Positions 21,055-24,035 of a stretch of 24,035 bases of DNA are shown here, in pieces. A program made the translations under genes and the position numbers. The stretch comes from Zwartia sp. (GTDB taxonomy: Bacteria; Pseudomonadota; Gammaproteobacteria; Burkholderiales; Burkholderiaceae_B). Under the pieces are notes generated by a model, which was given only the letters and a program-made list of their open reading frames with translations, did not search any database and was not told where the DNA came from. How positions within the stretch are numbered: the stretch's first letter is position 1; every line of letters begins with the position of its first letter. The stretch spans positions 1 to 24,035 of the forward strand of contig JAURZO010000248.1 in NCBI GenBank assembly GCA_030653405.1, written 5' to 3'.

Positions 21055-21786
21055 ATGAAACCAATAGCTCTCATTACAGGCGCGAGCGGTGGCGTTGGGC
21101 GAGCGCTTTGCGCCCAACTTAACGGTCAAGGTTATCGGGTCGTAGCCGTCGGGCGCGAAGTTGATCGCTTGGTTGACATACCGGCTGATCTGCATATTGG
21201 TGCTGACACAACAACGCCTGAGGGGGCTGCTCAAGCGATTGCAGCTTGCCAAGCGTCACTCGGCGCTTCACCGACATTGCTGGCGCATTGCATTGGCAGC
21301 ACCTTGATCGCACCCCTTCATCGAACGAAGGCCGAGGCTTATCGGGAATTGATGCGTGTCAATCTCGATAGCGCTGTGTTTATGCTTCAAGCTTGGCTTG
21401 CGGGACTTCAGGGCAGCGCCGGTAGCGCTGTATTTGTGAGTTCCGTAGTTGCCCGTATTGGTGTAGCCAATCACGAAGCCATCGCTGCGGCGAAGGGTGG
21501 TGTTGAGGCGCTTGTGCGTAGTGCTGCTGCGACCTACGCCGCTCAAGGCGTGCGTGTGAATGCGGTGGCACCCGGCATGACGGAGACGCCGATGACAGCA
21601 GGTATGCTCAAGCTGCCAGCGATGCGCGAAGGCGCAGGACGACAGTATCCCCTTGGTGGCTTGCAAACGGCAGATCAGGTCGCTGAAGTCATGGCGTGGT
21701 TGCTTGGCGAGGGTTCTGCGCGCTTGACCGGTCAAGTGCTGGCTGTGGATGGAGGTTTTACGACGATCAGACCGCTCGTGAAATAA
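21055..21786 (+). CDS. Short-chain dehydrogenase/reductase-like protein lacking catalytic Tyr
   Basis: A 243-residue Rossmann-fold protein. The NAD(P)-binding motif TGASGGVG (8-15), FVSSV with the catalytic Ser (129/130), and the C-terminal PGMTETPMT and GQVLAVDGGFTT are standard for FabG-like SDRs. In the YxxxK active site the Tyr is replaced: NHEAIAAAKGG has Ile143 and Lys147. Oxidoreductase activity by the usual mechanism is therefore doubtful, or the protein uses another residue. I chose ATG 21055 because it starts directly at the first beta strand (KPIALITGAS); the frame from 21004 adds 17 unusual residues. Followed by a small Cys-rich gene after 47 bases, probably co-transcribed. Confidence 0.85.
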   Translation: MKPIALITGASGGVGRALCAQLNGQGYRVVAVGREVDRLVDIPADLHIGADTTTPEGAAQAIAACQASLGASPTLLAHCIGSTLIAPLHRTKAEAYRELMRVNLDSAVFMLQAWLAGLQGSAGSAVFVSSVVARIGVANHEAIAAAKGGVEALVRSAAATYAAQGVRVNAVAPGMTETPMTAGMLKLPAMREGAGRQYPLGGLQTADQVAEVMAWLLGEGSARLTGQVLAVDGGFTTIRPLVK

Positions 21787-21833
21787 CTTTTTAAAACTCA
21801 AAAAAATCAAATACCTAAGTTCAGGAGATACGA

Positions 21834-22034
21834 ATGAATGAAGATCCTCGGTGCTGTGGCAGCGGCACTTGCATCATTGACCCCGATGGTCGCTGTTGGT
21901 GCGGTCAGCAGTGGGATGGTAATAAGATGTGTATGGCGCCTTTGGCACCACTAGCGCCCTTGGCTTCTGATGAGGTAGGCAAGAGTATCGATCGAGCCAA
22001 TCCTGACAATTCATTGCCTGATTCGCGTCAGTGA
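21834..22034 (+). CDS. Small Cys-rich protein
   Basis: A 66-residue protein with six Cys in its first half: RCCGSGTCIIDPDGRCWCGQ, then MC (Cys7, 8, 13, 21, 23, 33), and a tail with PLAPLAPLA repeats and a hydrophilic end. A strong SD (AGGAG, six bases) precedes the ATG, so I regard it as genuine. The Cys pattern suggests a small metal-binding knuckle. No signal peptide. It is 47 bases downstream of the SDR-like gene on the same strand. I have an unverified impression that this Cys-rich motif recurs beside SDR genes in other betaproteobacteria. Function unknown. Confidence 0.75.
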   Translation: MNEDPRCCGSGTCIIDPDGRCWCGQQWDGNKMCMAPLAPLAPLASDEVGKSIDRANPDNSLPDSRQ

Positions 22035-22081
22035 CCGTCGCCATCCAACATCTCTAACTTATGTGATGTCAGCTGTTCGTT

Positions 22082-22104
22082 GTTATTTGTCGTTATTTGT
22101 CGTT
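22082..22104 (+). repeat. Tandem 10-bp repeat upstream of the porin gene
   Basis: GTTATTTGTC occurs twice in tandem, followed by the partial copy GTT. It is about 58-80 bases upstream of the porin ATG and could be a regulator-binding array or simple AT-rich slippage. Confidence 0.4.
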
Positions 22105-22127
22105 TTTTATATTGCAATGCGTTCTAT

Positions 22128-22148
22128 ATTTCAAATCAAAATTGAAAT
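22128..22148. promoter_or_regulatory. Inverted repeat in the porin leader
   Basis: ATTTCAA-N7-TTGAAAT, perfect seven-base arms, ending just before the ribosome binding site (TAGGA) of the porin gene. It may be an operator, or an mRNA hairpin that controls porin translation. Confidence 0.4.
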
Positions 22149-22161
22149 GTAGGATTCAATA

Positions 22162-23352
22162 ATGCGTCACGCGCACCTCCTTGCCTTTAGTCTCTCTTTA
22201 TTGATTGCGCCAAGTCAACTATTTGCACAGAGTTCAGTCACACTTTATGGCACCGTTGACGCAGGCTTTGCGTATCAAAGTCACTCTGCAAATGACTCCG
22301 GTACGTACACAAGTGCTTCGCGATTCGGAATGATCAGCGGAGGACAGTCGGGTAATCGTTTCGGTCTCAAAGGAAAGGAACAGATCAGCTCACAAACAGA
22401 AATAAACTATGTACTCGAGAGTGGATTTGACATCGGTAATGGTAATCAGACCCAAAGTGGTCGATTGTTTGGCAGGCAGGCATGGTTAGGTGTCAAGCAC
22501 AAAGGTCTAGGCAATGTGCGCATCGGTAGACAATACGACTTTGCGAACGATTACGTTTCTGATCTGACGCCTTTTGGCCCAGGAGACTTTGCATCTGCCT
22601 CACTTGGACTTTCATTTGGTTCTGCCAATGCTGAGCGTTTCAGCAATATGCTCCGCCTGGAGACAGAAGATATTGAGGGATTTAAAGCAGGAGTAGGGTA
22701 TTCATTTTCTACACAAATCCCCTCAGCATATATTCAGGGCGGAGTATCCCCCATCGTGCCGGGCGAGTCGCGTGACTACAATTTTTCAACTCAAGACAAC
22801 CTACGCTCTTTGACTTCCGGTGTTCAATATAGAACAGGCCCACTCTATACGACCGCAACGTACGATATCTACTACCCGAATGCATCCACAGCGAAAGGCG
22901 CGATTCCAAATGCAAGCGCATGGATCCTAGGTGCGGCATATGAAATCGAGAGGTTTAAGTTATCCGGCGCGTACGGGCAGACACGCAATGCGTGGTTAAA
23001 CCCCGCTCAACTGCTTCAGACTTTTACTCGGCCTAGTGATTTGGGCACGACGAATAACAGTATTGTTTTTGACTCAAATATCGCGGTTGACTCCTATCTG
23101 CTAGGTCTGACTTTTACGCCTGATCAATCAACAAGTGTTTTCCTGTCGTGGCAGATTGCCAAGCCAAGCGGAGCGATGCAATCCAATTCAAAATTTCTAA
23201 TCGATACTCAGACGGTCTACAGCATCGCATATACCTACAACTTCACTCCTAGAACCAATATCTATGCGATGGGGGCCTACGCGACGAACTACAGCATGAG
23301 TCAAGGGTTGACCTATGCACTCGTTGGATTTGGGTTGCGCCATAAATTCTGA
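22162..23352 (+). CDS. Gram-negative outer-membrane porin
   Basis: A 396-residue trimeric-type general porin of the Burkholderiales (Porin_4) family. Signal peptide 1-22 (SLLIAPSQLFA), mature start QSSVTLYGTVDAGFAY typical of Bordetella/Burkholderia/Neisseria porins, then the RFGLKG and GRLFGRQAWLGVK, GNVRIGRQYDF segments of the first strands, and a terminal strand ending GFGLRHKF with C-terminal Phe for BAM recognition. SD TAGGA is eight bases before the ATG. The leader holds the repeats listed here. The following Tat-exported oxidoreductase begins 49 bases later; they may be linked functionally (outer-membrane entry of a substrate), but that is a guess. Confidence 0.94.
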   Translation: MRHAHLLAFSLSLLIAPSQLFAQSSVTLYGTVDAGFAYQSHSANDSGTYTSASRFGMISGGQSGNRFGLKGKEQISSQTEINYVLESGFDIGNGNQTQSGRLFGRQAWLGVKHKGLGNVRIGRQYDFANDYVSDLTPFGPGDFASASLGLSFGSANAERFSNMLRLETEDIEGFKAGVGYSFSTQIPSAYIQGGVSPIVPGESRDYNFSTQDNLRSLTSGVQYRTGPLYTTATYDIYYPNASTAKGAIPNASAWILGAAYEIERFKLSGAYGQTRNAWLNPAQLLQTFTRPSDLGTTNNSIVFDSNIAVDSYLLGLTFTPDQSTSVFLSWQIAKPSGAMQSNSKFLIDTQTVYSIAYTYNFTPRTNIYAMGAYATNYSMSQGLTYALVGFGLRHKF

Positions 23353-23401
23353 TGATGAAACGACAGTTTTTTTATGATCTTTGACTAAATTGGACTGCTT
23401 T

Positions 23402-24035
23402 GTGAAAAATAATGAAAGTGGATTTTCTCGCAGAGATTTTTTAAAAATAAGCACTTTGGGCGGGGTGGCACTTTATCTTGCTACCCAGCCATTTCGTGCT
23501 CTTGCTCAGACGCCGGTTAACGTGTCGCGGGCAATATGGTCAACGACTACGGATCCATACCCGCAACGACGCATCGATGCCATTGCAAAAGTGACCGGCT
23601 CCAAAGTCTTTGCCCGTGACGTGCGAGCTCGAGACATGCCCGGATGGCCTGCAGAACAGTCGTATGCATTGATTCTGCGCATCACACGCACGGATGCGGC
23701 ATATCTGGGGCTGGATCTGTCGAGTTTGCCGAAGGACACACGCCCTGATCGTATCGTCACCGCAAAGGATTTAGTACGGGACGGGTTGGATTTCCCAGCT
23801 TTCTATACTCAAGACATGCTGTTGCCTGAGGGTGATGCCGCCAATATCCTAGGTCAAGCCGTTGCGATTTTAATTTTTCATTCATATGCGCGATATCGAG
23901 ATGCGAAAGCTGCACTGCGCTTTCGCACCGATATTTTTAAATTCAGTGATACGCCATCGCCTCAGGCTGAGAATACCCCTTGGGGTGCGTTGCGATCGAT
24001 CCGCGTTTCGGGAGAATCAGGGGATGATTTGTATG
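23402..24035 (+). CDS. Tat-exported molybdopterin oxidoreductase, xanthine dehydrogenase family (5' part)
   Basis: The N-terminal 211 residues of a longer protein that runs off the window. It opens with a twin-arginine signal, FSRRDFLKIS, hydrophobic core and a cleavage region near RALA|Q. RRIDAIAKVTGSKVFARDVRA is the a/b-hammerhead entry of the molybdopterin-binding large subunit of the xanthine dehydrogenase/aldehyde oxidase family (KVTGxxxFxxD). Export with a Tat signal implies a cofactor-loaded periplasmic enzyme. I chose GTG 23402 because the Tat motif follows at residue 8; a GGA lies seven bases upstream. An in-frame TTG at 23390 is possible. The substrate is not recognisable; the remainder, including the molybdenum-site residues, is outside the window. 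Confidence 0.83.
   Translation, partial: MKNNESGFSRRDFLKISTLGGVALYLATQPFRALAQTPVNVSRAIWSTTTDPYPQRRIDAIAKVTGSKVFARDVRARDMPGWPAEQSYALILRITRTDAAYLGLDLSSLPKDTRPDRIVTAKDLVRDGLDFPAFYTQDMLLPEGDAANILGQAVAILIFHSYARYRDAKAALRFRTDIFKFSDTPSPQAENTPWGALRSIRVSGESGDDLY

Noticed and set aside
1..24035. Insertion sequence, phage, CRISPR array, tRNA or rRNA
   Set aside because: No transposase or integrase, no spaced direct repeats of CRISPR type, and no recognisable RNA gene on either strand.

Overview
The window looks like chromosome (or a large replicon) of a betaproteobacterium of the order Burkholderiales, probably near Alcaligenaceae or Burkholderiaceae. The grounds are a Bug-type tripartite tricarboxylate solute receptor, a Gram-negative porin with the Burkholderiales type of N- and C-terminus, a NarX/NarL pair, a NorR-RIC pair of the Ralstonia/Cupriavidus kind, and roughly even base composition. 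I see no rRNA, tRNA, CRISPR array, insertion sequence or phage gene. No gene-free gap exceeds about 200 bases.

Region 1 (about 1-10020) is an anaerobic/nitrosative block. A small unrecognised ORF and a beta-carbonic anhydrase lead into narX-narL (nitrate sensor and response regulator). Facing them on the minus strand is an operon nrdD - small glycyl-radical ORF - nrdG - dnr: class III ribonucleotide reductase, its radical-SAM activase and a Crp/Fnr-type regulator. Upstream of nrdD on the same strand lie a hemerythrin-like gene and a RIC (YtfE/NorA/DnrN) di-iron repair gene, divergent from norR. The norR-RIC gap carries three GGT-N7-ACC NorR sites and a textbook sigma-54 promoter; the gap before nrdD carries two NrdR-like boxes exactly 32 bp apart. 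The genes therefore join nitrate/NO sensing to protection of iron enzymes and to oxygen-independent dNTP synthesis, although no nitrate, nitrite or NO reductase gene is present here.

The most striking point is that the class III reductase is split. The 585-residue NrdD stops after its zinc site, and the glycyl-radical segment (RVMGY) is encoded by a separate 63-codon ORF with its own strong ribosome binding site, in the same frame after one TAA.

Region 2 (10156-15436) has an enoyl-CoA hydratase-family gene, then a minus-strand operon of unknown substrate: flavin monooxygenase-like protein, two carboxymuconolactone-decarboxylase/AhpD-fold proteins, a Bug receptor and an outer-membrane MetA-type protein. 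A 20-bp inverted repeat sits upstream.

Region 3 (15517-18764) has a secreted alpha/beta hydrolase, then exported His-rich, Met/Cys-rich (GMS repeats) and DUF411 proteins with a VOC protein between them. This suggests periplasmic metal (copper/silver-like) handling, which is an inference.

Region 4 (18836-24035) has an exported choloylglycine-hydrolase family protein, a DUF1275 membrane protein, an SDR lacking the usual catalytic Tyr, a small Cys-rich protein, a porin, and the start of a Tat-exported molybdopterin oxidoreductase cut by the window end.
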